From NCBI GenBank assembly GCA_913060515.1, contig CAJXRZ010000009.1, forward strand, positions 1-64,000: a DNA stretch of 64,000 nt. Reading direction: 5' to 3'. Each line of letters opens with the position of its first letter. Positions within the stretch are counted from its first letter, which is position 1. The notes beneath the pieces were generated by a model. That model made no database searches, was not told where the DNA came from, and saw only the letters and a program-made list of their open reading frames with translations. Shown here piece by piece: positions 29,130 through 37,680 of the stretch. The stretch is from an uncultured Pseudomonadota bacterium (GTDB lineage Bacteria > Myxococcota_A > UBA796 > CAJQPC01). A program made the translations under genes and the position numbers.

Positions 29130-29957
29130 ATGACCCGACTGTTCCCAGCCGCCGCCTTGATCTCGACCCTCTCGCTACTCAGCGCATGTTCGCCAGAGCT
29201 GCCTCTGGATGAAGATGGCTACGCCAAGAGCAGCCAAGACTACAGCCCCGATTGTGAGAAGTGCAGCAGCAGCACCATCACCCTCTCCGGCAAGGTCTAC
29301 GTCTTCCAGGTTCGCAGCTTCCTGCCCTACGCCACCATCACCATCGAGGAGTACCCCAGCTTTGTTGCTGTGACCGACGCCAACGGTGACTGGAGCATCT
29401 CGGGCCTGCCTGCCAACCAGAAGCTCACCCCAAAGGTCAGCTTTAACAACGCGCTCTACGCCTCCTTCGGACTGCCACCCTTCCAGGACATGCACCAGCA
29501 AACCTTCAAGAGCAAGAGCGACATCGACATGCTCTACTTCCAGGCTGTGCCCCAGGCCTCCGTCGCCGGTTTGGCCTACCTCGCTGGCGTCGCCTTGGAC
29601 CCCACCGCCTGTCAGGTCGTCACCACCATCACCGACCCCGCCATGGATCAGGTCACCACTTGGGCTGAGTTCGACGCCTTTCAGCCCCATGGCCTGGCCG
29701 ACATGACTGCAGAGCTCAAGGGTGACGGCGTGGTTCCAAGTCCCGTCTACTTCAACGACAGCGTCTTGCCCGACACCACCCTGACCGCCAGCAGCGGCGA
29801 TGGCGGCGTGCTCTGGGCCAACGTCGAGGCCGGCTACACCTACAAGATCAAGACCAAGGACCCTGCTGGGACCTACTCCTTCGACAAGATCCGGGTGGAC
29901 TGCCAGGCCGGTCGTTTGATCAACGCCAGCCCGCCATGGGGTGCCACGGCGTACTGA
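29130..29957 (+). CDS. Sigma-54-driven lipoprotein with regulatory-like Ig domain
   Basis: 275 residues. Signal with lipobox LSLLSAC (Cys at 20), then a Cys-containing acidic linker (DCEKCSSS). Residues 45-120 resemble a carboxypeptidase-regulatory-like beta sandwich (TLSGKVYVFQ...VTDANGDWSISGLPANQKLTPKVSF). The remaining 150 residues are unrecognised. The only gene served by the sigma-54 promoter at 29080, so expression probably depends on an unlinked enhancer-binding protein. Confidence 0.7.
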   Translation: MTRLFPAAALISTLSLLSACSPELPLDEDGYAKSSQDYSPDCEKCSSSTITLSGKVYVFQVRSFLPYATITIEEYPSFVAVTDANGDWSISGLPANQKLTPKVSFNNALYASFGLPPFQDMHQQTFKSKSDIDMLYFQAVPQASVAGLAYLAGVALDPTACQVVTTITDPAMDQVTTWAEFDAFQPHGLADMTAELKGDGVVPSPVYFNDSVLPDTTLTASSGDGGVLWANVEAGYTYKIKTKDPAGTYSFDKIRVDCQAGRLINASPPWGATAY

Positions 29958-30256
29958 AGGGCTGGCTAGGCCACCGTGTCCAATTTCGACGCTGTGGCCA
30001 GTGCTTGTCGAGGCCCGCTGGATTGCTCAGCCTTAGGGAGGGGGGCGATTTGGCGAGGCCCCATCTGTTGGGATTGAGGCCTCTTGGCGTTGCGCTCTTG
30101 ACGCAGACCTTCTGGGCGTCTACATCCAGAGGGTCGCGCAAGCGGCATGAGCATTCACATCTGCGGTCCCTCCTCCCAAGGCTGGACCGCCTGGTACTCC
30201 TCGCAGCCCCGCCTTCTTAAGTTGTGGCGGACAGAGGGTACTGACATAGGAATTGT
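29958..30256. other. Gene-free spacer before tmRNA
   Basis: No credible coding sequence. A possible vegetative promoter for ssrA lies at its end: TTGTGG at 30222-30227 and CATAGG at 30245-30250, 17 bases apart and seven bases before the tmRNA 5' end. Confidence 0.45.
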
Positions 30257-30631
30257 GGGGGCGCACCGGTTTCGACGGGGCCACGGAAGGTTGAGGCTGC
30301 ATGCCGAGAGTGTCATGTTCTCTCGTAAAATCACTTGACGCAGAAACACAACTGCCAACAATAACAACAACTTCGCTCTCGCCGCATAAACACCGGTAGA
30401 GCTGTCCGGCCGGAATGCATTCCAAGGGCCCCGGCTGGGCATATATGACTTGGATAGTCCCGAAAGCGGCGCAGCGTCAGCCCGGGGGACGATAAATAAT
30501 CTCTTAAAGTCGCTGCCACTCCATTGCGGGAAGGGCCTCTGGGTCTCGCTTGGAGCTGTAAGCCAGAGGACAAGCATGTAGACGCTGATACTGAGTAGTT
30601 TCGGACGCGGGTTCGACTCCCGCCGCCTCCA
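30257..30631 (+). ncRNA. ssrA: tmRNA (transfer-messenger RNA)
   Basis: One-piece tmRNA of about 375 bases that rescues stalled ribosomes with SmpB. The 5' end GGGGGCGCACCGG..TTCGACGGGG and the 3' end with T-arm CGGGTTCGACTCCCG pair as an acceptor stem (GGGGGCG with CGCCTCC). The tag frame resumes at GCC 30354 and reads ANNNNNFALAA, then TAA (30387-30389), giving the expected hydrophobic ALAA proteolysis signal after an Asn-rich lead. CCA is not encoded: discriminator A 30631 is followed by CTTT. A terminator follows. Confidence 0.95.
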
Positions 30632-30643
30632 CTTTGCAGATCA

Positions 30644-30681
30644 AGAAACACCCGTTGGATTCAATTCCGGCGGGTGTTTCT
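30644..30681 (+). terminator. Terminator hairpin after ssrA
   Basis: Perfect 11-bp stem AGAAACACCCG / CGGGTGTTTCT with a 16-base loop, beginning 12 bases after the tmRNA 3' end. The right arm contributes the TTTCT run; there is no long separate T-tract. Confidence 0.7.
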
Positions 30682-30848
30682 CGTTGTGGGGCTGGGCCAA
30701 GCCAACTCGTCCAACGGTGCTGCCGAAGCTGTGAACGGTGTTCTGAGCGTGCATCACGTAGTTCGTCAGGGCCGTGTGCTAAAGTTGTCAAGCACCGGCC
30801 TCGACGAAGCTGCCAGGCCCGTCGGGCTCGGCATCTTGAGGCCCAGAT

Positions 30849-30888
30849 GATCGGCCAAGCCGCCAACGGGGCGGCACAACGACCGATC
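30849..30888 (+). promoter_or_regulatory. Nested stem-loop in leader of FG-GAP gene
   Basis: Outer stem GATCGG (30849-30854) / CCGATC (30883-30888) encloses an inner hairpin GCCGCC-AACGG-GGCGGC (30859-30875). It ends 12 bases before the ATG, just ahead of the GGAG ribosome-binding site. The paralogue at 43251 keeps the GGAGACCTC-ATG but not this structure. Confidence 0.35.
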
Positions 30889-30900
30889 GATGGAGACCTC

Positions 30901-32895
30901 ATGAAACGCACATTCCTCCTCTTCACGCTTGCCCTTTTCGCTAGCGCCTGCCAGGGCAACTCGGACGAAGTGCTGGGAGAAGACGACCTTACTCCTGCGG
31001 ATGAGGACTGTGACAACCCCGGCGCGGGGCCGGCCCAGGAGGAGATTCCGTACAATGGAATCGACGATGACTGCGACCCCCTCACGCTAGACGATGATCT
31101 GGACGAAGACAGCTTCAACATCGACGAAGACTGCGACGACGAGAACGCCGACATCTACCCGGGCGCATACGAGAACTGCGACGGGGTCGATGAGAACTGC
31201 GACGGCGAAGGCGACGCGGGTTCGCCGGATGCCTTGACCCTCTTCGCCGACGCCGACGCTGACGGCTACGGCGATGTCTTAACGACGGATTTAGGGTGCG
31301 AACCCACCGAGGAATGGGTCACGGACAATACGGACTGCGACGACACCCGGGCAGACGTCAACCCCGGCGTCGAAGAGGTGTGCGGCAACCAGACCGATGA
31401 CAACTGCGACGACTCGGCAGTCCCATGTGAGCAGCTGGGCGAGTTCTCGCTGGAGGACTGCGACGTGAAGATCCTCGGCGCCAGCGAAGGCCACCTGGCG
31501 GGCTGGGGCTTCAATGCGGTGGGCGACGTGAACGGGGACGGCAAGGCGGACCTTGCCATCGCCGCGACCCACGGCATGGCGACGAGTGACGGCCTGGGCG
31601 AGGTCTACCTGGTCGACGGGCAGGTGGACGGCCACTACGATCTCTCCGATCCCACGGGACTAGGCTACACGCTTGCCGTCTACCAAACCGACGCTGCTTG
31701 GGAAGAGTTCGGCACGAGCCTCGACGTCGGTGATGTCACGGGCGACGGCGTCAGTGACCTGGTCGTCAGCGCCCCCCTGCGCATGGATACCACCTACCAG
31801 GCCTGCTACCCGGGCGCCGTCATCGTCTGGGAAGGTCCGCTCACCGGGGGCAGCAGCCCCATCACGCCCGATTCAGCTGTGGCCACGTTGTCGGGATTGG
31901 AGTTTTTCACAGCCGAAGACACGTACTTGTACTGCGAGAACGACGTGCTGGGAATGCGCGTATCAGTCGGCGACGTGACCGGTGACGGGGTCAGCGACAT
32001 CTTGGCGGGCTCCTTCTGGGACAGCGAGCTCGGCAGCAGTGGAAGCGCCTATGTTTTCGCCGGCGGCAGCAGTCTGTCCGGGGCGGTGTCTGCGACGGAC
32101 GCGCACGTGATGGTGTCTCCCAGTGTCGAGGAGGCGGAGTTCTGGACCCAACAGTCGATCGCTTGGGCCGACCTGGACGGGGATGGCAACCAGGACCTGA
32201 TCCTGGGCAACCTCGGGGACGATGGGTCGACCGTCCTGGACAGCGAGGGCAACGAGGTGCCGGTTCCGGACGCGGGTGCCGTCTACGTGTTTTACGGACC
32301 ACTCGCCGCGGGTGACCTCGACCCAGCAACCGATGCAGACGTGGTCATCCGAGACGTGACCGAGAGCGCCAACTTCGGCAACATCTTCGGCCACCATGCC
32401 ACCGACGACTTCGACGGTGACGGCTACACAGATCTTCTGGTGGGCGCCTATGGCAACACCCACGTCGGCGAGAGTGCGGGTGCCATCTACCTCTTCTCCG
32501 GCCCGCTCGTTGGAGAGCTCAGCGTCGAAGACGCGACGGCAGTGTTCTACGGCGAAGAAGCAGGTGACGAGGCGGCCGACATGGGCGCCGCCGGTGACTT
32601 TAACGGTGACGGCGTGCCTGACATCGTGTTCGGCTCGGACGGGGCTGACTACGGCGGGGACCGCTCTGGCGCTGCGTACGTGTTCTACGGGCCGGTCTCC
32701 GGGGAGTACAGCCTCGGTGCAGCGGACCTCATCCTGCACGGAGGGACCCCCGGCGAAGAGGTGGGGTTCTGGACCACCGGCTTTGGTGACGGCGACGGCG
32801 ACGGCTTTGACGACATCGCCATCACCGCACCCTTTGACGACGAGAACGGCGAGGATGCAGGAGCCGTGTACGTGTGTAGAGGCACGGGCTGGTAG
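30901..32895 (+). CDS. FG-GAP / DxDGDG repeat surface lipoprotein (copy 1)
   Basis: 664 residues. Lipoprotein signal ending in LFASAC (Cys 17). Residues 30-175 are acidic with repeated putative metal-binding motifs (IDDDCDP, DEDCDDENADIYPGAYENCDGVDENCDG, DNTDCDDTRADVNPGVEEVC). Residues 185-660 hold about seven FG-GAP/integrin-alpha-like blades, each with a DVNGDG/DVTGDG calcium loop (GDVNGDGKADLAIAA, GDVTGDGVSDILAGS, GDFNGDGVPDIVFGS). Likely a calcium-stabilised beta-propeller anchored at the surface. Paralogue of 43251-45254 with 800 bases of perfect identity inside. Confidence 0.88.
   Translation: MKRTFLLFTLALFASACQGNSDEVLGEDDLTPADEDCDNPGAGPAQEEIPYNGIDDDCDPLTLDDDLDEDSFNIDEDCDDENADIYPGAYENCDGVDENCDGEGDAGSPDALTLFADADADGYGDVLTTDLGCEPTEEWVTDNTDCDDTRADVNPGVEEVCGNQTDDNCDDSAVPCEQLGEFSLEDCDVKILGASEGHLAGWGFNAVGDVNGDGKADLAIAATHGMATSDGLGEVYLVDGQVDGHYDLSDPTGLGYTLAVYQTDAAWEEFGTSLDVGDVTGDGVSDLVVSAPLRMDTTYQACYPGAVIVWEGPLTGGSSPITPDSAVATLSGLEFFTAEDTYLYCENDVLGMRVSVGDVTGDGVSDILAGSFWDSELGSSGSAYVFAGGSSLSGAVSATDAHVMVSPSVEEAEFWTQQSIAWADLDGDGNQDLILGNLGDDGSTVLDSEGNEVPVPDAGAVYVFYGPLAAGDLDPATDADVVIRDVTESANFGNIFGHHATDDFDGDGYTDLLVGAYGNTHVGESAGAIYLFSGPLVGELSVEDATAVFYGEEAGDEAADMGAAGDFNGDGVPDIVFGSDGADYGGDRSGAAYVFYGPVSGEYSLGAADLILHGGTPGEEVGFWTTGFGDGDGDGFDDIAITAPFDDENGEDAGAVYVCRGTGW
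31912..32711 (+). repeat. 800-bp identical block, copy 1
   Basis: Read base by base against 44271-45070 with no difference. Flanking parts of the same genes are clearly diverged: differences resume at 31911/44270 and at 32712/45071. Confidence 0.95.
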
Positions 32896-33071
32896 TGGCG
32901 CCCCATGCTCTCGCTCCCGATGCACTCGGGCTTGAGGAGCGCGCTCTTCCGTGTTTGTCGCTCTGGTCCGTCTTGCTGTGCAGCGGTAGTACCTGGCTTG
33001 CATCAGATTTGGTTACGCGACCAAGGCCAGCTTGCTGAGTCCCCATCGGTCGTTCAAGAAAGGAGTCGGGT

Positions 33072-33653
33072 ATGTCCGAGCACACACCGACCTTCTTCCC
33101 CACACCTGCCGACTTTCAAGCGTGGCTCCAAGAGCACCACGCCACGACGGAGCACCTCTGGGTGGGCTTCTACAAGAAGGCGACGAAGAAGCCGTCCGTG
33201 ACGTGGGAAGACACGGTCGACGAAGCGCTCTGCTACGGCTGGATCGACGGAATCCGGAAGTCTCGCGACCACGAGAGCTACCTGATTCGTTTCACACCGC
33301 GGAAATCGAAGAGCGTCTGGAGCAAGAGAAACATCGATCTCGTCGAAAAACTCACCGCGGAAGGTCGCATGAAAGCGGAGGGTCTCGCTGCCTTTGCCTT
33401 TAAGGATGTTCACCCCGACAGTGGCTACGTGACAGCCAAGTTCGACGGCGCGTTGACGGACCCAATGTTGGCCCGATTCAAAGCGGCCCCGAGCGCCTGG
33501 GCGTTCTACCAAGAGCAACCGGCCGGCTACCCCAGGCACACGACACAGTGGGTGACGAGTGCCAAGCGTGAGGAAACCCGAGAGCGGCGGCTGGCGACGC
33601 TGATCGACGACTCGGGGAATCGACTGCGCATCAAGCAGTTTCGGAAGGGCTGA
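33072..33653 (+). CDS. YdeI/OmpD-associated family protein
   Basis: 193 residues. Family pattern is clear: FFPTPADFQAWLQEHHATTEHLWVGFYKK, the motif TWEDTVDEALCYGWIDGIRK, RFTPRKSKSVWSKRNIDLVEKL, and a basic C-terminal (KREETRERRLATLIDDS). Cytoplasmic, with no signal. Members are linked to bacteriocin or peptide tolerance in enterics; the biochemical role is not settled. Stand-alone gene; AAGAAAGGAG lies about ten bases upstream. Confidence 0.85.
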   Translation: MSEHTPTFFPTPADFQAWLQEHHATTEHLWVGFYKKATKKPSVTWEDTVDEALCYGWIDGIRKSRDHESYLIRFTPRKSKSVWSKRNIDLVEKLTAEGRMKAEGLAAFAFKDVHPDSGYVTAKFDGALTDPMLARFKAAPSAWAFYQEQPAGYPRHTTQWVTSAKREETRERRLATLIDDSGNRLRIKQFRKG

Positions 33654-33773
33654 AGCCCGCCGTGTCGCCGGTGGCCGCGCGCTCTGCGTTGCCCTTTTTA
33701 CGGTTGTTGCCGCGTGGCCTGGCAAGCGATCCCAAAGCTGCGGCGATCTGGCTCAGGGAAGTGGCCACACCCC

Positions 33774-34328
33774 TCAGAACCGGTACCCAAGGTTGAACTG
33801 AAACGCGAGATTGAGCCCCACCTTGTCCATGAACCCATCTTCCTCAAAGCCCGCGTAGGGGTTCGCAGATCGGCGGGCGAAGGAGTACGCCCCGGCCGTC
33901 ACGTTCGTGCCCACATAGGCCTTGCCGCTCCCGCTGAGATTCAGCCCGTATCCGCCGTTTAGGAAGAGGTAGTGGTAGGTCGTTGGGTAGAAGGTCTCCC
34001 GCGCGTTGTTGACGTAAGACGCGCGGCCGATGACATACAGACTCACCTTGTTGTCCATGCCGTTTGGGAAGTACTTGTAGTTGAACTCCCCGCTCAGGAC
34101 ACGTTGGTCCTTGCGGATGAAGGGATGGAGGCCAATGCCGGCCTCAAGTTGGGTCTTGCCCACGGAATAGCTCACCGTCGGCACCAGGCGCATGGGGTAG
34201 ACCTCGCCGTTGATGCTGGTGTTCAGGGCGACTCCGAAGCGCCCAGTGTCCTCGTCTGGCTCTGCCGCTTGGCTTGTGACCGGCAGCAGGCAGGCCAGCA
34301 TCACCGCGATCTTGCGTGCAGTGCGCAT
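33774..34328 (-). CDS. Outer-membrane beta-barrel protein
   Basis: 184 residues from ATG 34328, seven bases after the upstream hydrolase stop; an earlier ATG at 34343 overlaps that stop. Signal peptide MRTARKIAVMLACLLPVTSQAAE. The mature chain alternates aromatic and polar residues in strands (VSYSVGKTQLEAGIGLHPF, SLYVIGRASYVNN, YLFLNGGYGLNLSG) and ends with an aromatic residue (LAFQFNLGYRF), the outer-membrane insertion signal. Probably an eight-stranded barrel. Co-transcribed with the serine hydrolase. Confidence 0.72.
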   Translation of the reverse strand: MRTARKIAVMLACLLPVTSQAAEPDEDTGRFGVALNTSINGEVYPMRLVPTVSYSVGKTQLEAGIGLHPFIRKDQRVLSGEFNYKYFPNGMDNKVSLYVIGRASYVNNARETFYPTTYHYLFLNGGYGLNLSGSGKAYVGTNVTAGAYSFARRSANPYAGFEEDGFMDKVGLNLAFQFNLGYRF

Positions 34329-34335
34329 CGTCTCT

Positions 34336-35373
34336 TCAATCATCTTGTTGCCCTCGTTCCAGGATCTCTACGATTCGGCTGTAGACCCGCTCCAACTCCG
34401 TCCAGAACAAGGGGCCGTGGCTGGTGTTGACGAACTGTACGACTACCGTGTCGATATCGGGGTGGTAGCGAACAATGCTCGTGTATCCGCCCACCCATCC
34501 CGTGTGCTCAAAGGGGTAGAGAGAGGCGTAGATGGCCTGCTCCTCTTCAGTGAAGAGCGTGCCATCGACGAGTGCACGAACGAAGAGGCCCACGTCTGTC
34601 GCGGTGGCCACCATCGAGCCGCCAGGTCGGGTGTGGTCCTCGAGGGTCTTCAGGTCGGGGGCGTAGCCGATGTAGTACCCGCTCATCACGTCGTCGGTGT
34701 CCACCTCGCTCAGTAGGCTGTAGGTCTCCTCCAGTCCGAGCGGATCCAGGATCTCGCTGGCGATGTAGACGTGGTGCGAGTAGCCGAGAGTCCGGTCCAG
34801 GATCTCACCAATGAGCAGGTAGTTGGTGTTCGAGTACGCGTAGCTGGCGTCCGGGAGAAAGTCTGCGGGCTGGCCGTATACGAGGGACGCGGTCTCCATG
34901 TAGGAGTCTTCCGGCTCGTTGGTGAAGTCGGGGTCGTAGATGAACTCCGGAATGCCGCTGCGGTGCTGCACCATCATTCGCAGGGTGATCTCGTCGGCGT
35001 TCTCGATGTTCCCGCCGACCTCAGGCACGAGCTGCGCCAGGGTGCTGTCCAGCGACAGCTCCTCATCGGCGACCATCATCGTCACCGCAGCGGCGATGTA
35101 GAGCTTGCTGATGCTCGCGATCTTGAACAGCGCTTTGGGGTCTGCAGGCACCTCCGCCTCGCGGTCGTCCCAGCCGGCGCTGTAGAGGGTGTTCGCGCCT
35201 GGCTGGTCGACGTAAACGATGATGCCGTCAAAGCCCCGGTCTATGGCGTCCTCGACCTCCGCCTCTACGGACCCCGGAAGGGGGCGCAGGTTGACCTCGC
35301 ACGCCGACAAGACGAGCGCCGAGGAGGCCAGCAAGAAGGCGAGCGCGCCTTGGGAGGGTGTCTGTGTTCGCAT
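34336..35373 (-). CDS. Beta-lactamase-family serine hydrolase lipoprotein
   Basis: 345 residues. Lipobox ALVLSAC (Cys at 25). Beta-lactamase/DD-peptidase fold (PF00144): SISK (Ser-x-x-Lys, about residue 88), YAYSNTNYLLIGEIL (Tyr-Ser-Asn), and late HTGWVGGYTS where class C enzymes have the third active-site element. Probably a surface- or periplasm-facing esterase or peptidase. Upstream partner of the small outer-membrane barrel gene. Confidence 0.87.
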   Translation of the reverse strand: MRTQTPSQGALAFLLASSALVLSACEVNLRPLPGSVEAEVEDAIDRGFDGIIVYVDQPGANTLYSAGWDDREAEVPADPKALFKIASISKLYIAAAVTMMVADEELSLDSTLAQLVPEVGGNIENADEITLRMMVQHRSGIPEFIYDPDFTNEPEDSYMETASLVYGQPADFLPDASYAYSNTNYLLIGEILDRTLGYSHHVYIASEILDPLGLEETYSLLSEVDTDDVMSGYYIGYAPDLKTLEDHTRPGGSMVATATDVGLFVRALVDGTLFTEEEQAIYASLYPFEHTGWVGGYTSIVRYHPDIDTVVVQFVNTSHGPLFWTELERVYSRIVEILERGQQDD

Positions 35374-35434
35374 GACCGGCGGTCTAACGGCAAGCCAGTG
35401 GCGGGGCTACGAGACCCTGTGAAGGCCAACGCTG

Positions 35435-36010
35435 TCAGCTCCGGCTCTCAAAGAACACCGCCATCATGGCCGCCATGCGCGCATCCTCCCCAGCCCGGTG
35501 GGCATCCCCCATCCACGGAATGTCTCCGCCACTGCTGTTGGCGAAGGCCACGGCCTTGTGCAGTGCCGGCCCCCGCTTACCGCCCATCGCAGCCTTGGCC
35601 GTCTGCTGGATATCTTGGCCCTTGGCCAGGCCGGTGCGCTCGAAGAAGTCCCACGGCGCCCGGTCCAGAAACCAGAAGTCGAAGGCTTGGTTGTAGGCCC
35701 GCACTTCCTGCACGCCAAAGCGCTGCTGAACCTTGTCGATCCACTCGGCGAGCCTGGGCGCAGCCTGTGCGACGTCCATGCCCTCGCGACAGACCCGGTC
35801 AATGCTGATGTTGTGGACCTGCATGGCCCGCTTGGCCTGCCAGGAGCTCAGGTGGGCGCGGGGCTGGCGCACGAAGAAGGAGATTGGCGAGACGATACGG
35901 GCGTCATCGGTGACCACGACCGCACCCACTTCGATGATGCGGGCGCAGAAGCCTGCCCCGTTGTTGGGGAAGCCGGTGGTCTCAGTGTCCAACACCACGC
36001 AAGGAGTCAT
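35435..36010 (-). CDS. DnaQ-type 3'-5' exonuclease (copy 1)
   Basis: 191 residues with the DEDDh exonuclease fold: DTETTG (Exo I), VHNISID and YNQAFDFWFL (Exo II, Asn-x3-Asp), HRAGEDARM (Exo III, His-x4-Asp). All catalytic acids and the His are present. Cytoplasmic. Very similar to 46275-46853, including the 5' flank (GTCATGGGCGG..CTATCACGGG). Could be a DNA-repair or RNase-T-like trimming exonuclease; not an intact polymerase epsilon subunit context. Confidence 0.88.
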   Translation of the reverse strand: MTPCVVLDTETTGFPNNGAGFCARIIEVGAVVVTDDARIVSPISFFVRQPRAHLSSWQAKRAMQVHNISIDRVCREGMDVAQAAPRLAEWIDKVQQRFGVQEVRAYNQAFDFWFLDRAPWDFFERTGLAKGQDIQQTAKAAMGGKRGPALHKAVAFANSSGGDIPWMGDAHRAGEDARMAAMMAVFFESRS

Positions 36011-36063
36011 GGGCGGCTTCTATCACGGGGACGAAGCCCAATCTGCGTTCTGGTTGGTTTGGA

Positions 36064-37122
36064 TCAGTGTGCGTCTTTGGCTCGTGCACTCAGAAAGTCC
36101 TCACAGGACTGAGTCCCTTCTGCGACTGCGCCGGCGTAGACCCGAAGGACCTGGCACTGCGGGGCTACTTTCGACTGCTCTTGACGCAAGATTAGGAAGG
36201 TGGAGCCGCCTTGAGTCCAGCCCTGCGTGAGGTGAGGTGCCCCTTCGGCTTCTGGCGACACATCGAACGCGCAGCAGTTCGCCTCGCCTTCAATTGTGCG
36301 TAGCTCCCAGGAATGGGTGAAGTCCCATGTGCGCTGCCCTGCGCCTTCCAGATCCCACTGGCTCAACCCCACGAGCTCGGAGCCGGGCTGTGGTGGGTAT
36401 CCCTGGACTTGCACATCTACGAAGTAGGAGCCGGTCTGTGTGAGTGCGAGTCGAATGGAGCCCGCTTCATACGTCCGTGTACGCGGGTCGTCTTGGGGGA
36501 GCGGGACGATGCGGACCTCTTGCCACTCCGAGCCAGCTTCGGCCCGCGCTTGGACGAATGCTGAGACGTCCGGGGCGTCATGTAAGTCCAGCTGAGTAAG
36601 TTCGGACGAGAGTTCTTTGAGGTAGATCAGCTCGGATCCGGTCCAGCGCCAGCCGCAGACCTCTTGGATGTCGACAGCTCCGTCGTGCCCCGCGCCGGTG
36701 GCCCAGATCCAGGATATGAACAGCTCGTTTGCGCCGTCCCCGTCAATATCTACGACGAAGAGGTCTTCTTCGGGATCAACGCCTAGGATGCAATTGATCT
36801 GCTCCGAAGCGGGGTCGTTCATCAACAGAACCCGCTCGCCTTCCGGGGATGGAAGAAGCAGTTGGCGCTCTCCCTGCTTGGGGTCACGGCGAATGATGGT
36901 GCCATGGGGGCCGAAGTCAAGATCCGTGGTGGTGAGCCACTGAATCGGCTCCGGCTCAGGCTCCGGCTTGGGGGCGGGCGCACCCTCCATCAGATCTACC
37001 GTGGCCGCACTTGGCGTGGCTGGAGCCTCGAGGTGCTGGCCCTCTGCGGACCTGGAGTCCTTGCACCCCATGGCGAATGCGACCAGGGCGAGCAAAAGCG
37101 GGCTTGATGAGGTGTTTTGCAT
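36064..37122 (-). CDS. Lipoprotein, hypothetical
   Basis: 352 residues from ATG 37122. Lipobox VAFAMGC (Cys at 20), then a Pro/Glu linker (PAPKPEPEPEPEP). Residues 120-135 show DLFVVDIDGDGANELFISW, one FG-GAP/VCBS-like calcium loop. The rest is beta-rich, with CC at NCCAFDV. A TATAAT lies at 37174-37169 on the coding strand, 47 bases upstream of the start, in an unusually AT-rich patch (37155-37195), a likely promoter. Function unknown. Confidence 0.65.
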   Translation of the reverse strand: MQNTSSSPLLLALVAFAMGCKDSRSAEGQHLEAPATPSAATVDLMEGAPAPKPEPEPEPIQWLTTTDLDFGPHGTIIRRDPKQGERQLLLPSPEGERVLLMNDPASEQINCILGVDPEEDLFVVDIDGDGANELFISWIWATGAGHDGAVDIQEVCGWRWTGSELIYLKELSSELTQLDLHDAPDVSAFVQARAEAGSEWQEVRIVPLPQDDPRTRTYEAGSIRLALTQTGSYFVDVQVQGYPPQPGSELVGLSQWDLEGAGQRTWDFTHSWELRTIEGEANCCAFDVSPEAEGAPHLTQGWTQGGSTFLILRQEQSKVAPQCQVLRVYAGAVAEGTQSCEDFLSARAKDAH

Positions 37123-37371
37123 GGTGGCTCCAGTTTGTGGCGGGGTTGAGCCCTGAGTGCTTGATATCATTATACAAAGTTCAACTAGATTCTATTCCGG
37201 CTGCACCCGATCCCCAAGGTTAGAACGACATGGACTAGGCCGTGCGGCGATGTCGGGTTTAGAATCCAGCGGCCACCCAAGCGGCCGGGTCTTCCTCAGG
37301 TCGTGAACCGGCCCTTTGTGTGTCGCTCCTCTAGCCCGCGGCCTTCGGACAGAAGAGGCCCCAGGAACCCC

Positions 37372-37680
37372 ATGGACTTTCAGAACATGTTCCGAGCCTT
37401 GGTGCTCGGCAGCAGCGTCACTGCAGCAGGCTGCGGTGGCAGGGAAATCCGTCCGGAAGTCCATCCAGCGAATCAGCCAGCAATCCAGCCTGAATTGCCT
37501 GACAGAGCGGCAGGGTCGGGCGATGCCGTGGCCTGCGAAGAGATCTGCAACTACGATGCAGAGCCCGTCTGCCCCGACCCCACAGACGGCTTTGAGGGCT
37601 GCTGCTGGCTGATGCAGACACCCCACCCTTGTTGTGACTTCGAGCCTGGCCAAGAGGCGCTCGGCGATGAGCAGCCCTGA
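37372..37680 (+). CDS. Small Cys-rich lipoprotein paired with ferritin-like gene
   Basis: 102 residues. Lipoprotein signal ending in TAAGC (Cys at about 21). The mature part is short with eight or so Cys, including EGCCWLM and HPCCDF, echoing the CC pairs in the lipoprotein at 482-901. The 3' end overlaps the ferritin-like gene by 14 bases if that gene starts at 37667. Partner role is inferred from repeated coupling. Confidence 0.62.
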   Translation: MDFQNMFRALVLGSSVTAAGCGGREIRPEVHPANQPAIQPELPDRAAGSGDAVACEEICNYDAEPVCPDPTDGFEGCCWLMQTPHPCCDFEPGQEALGDEQP

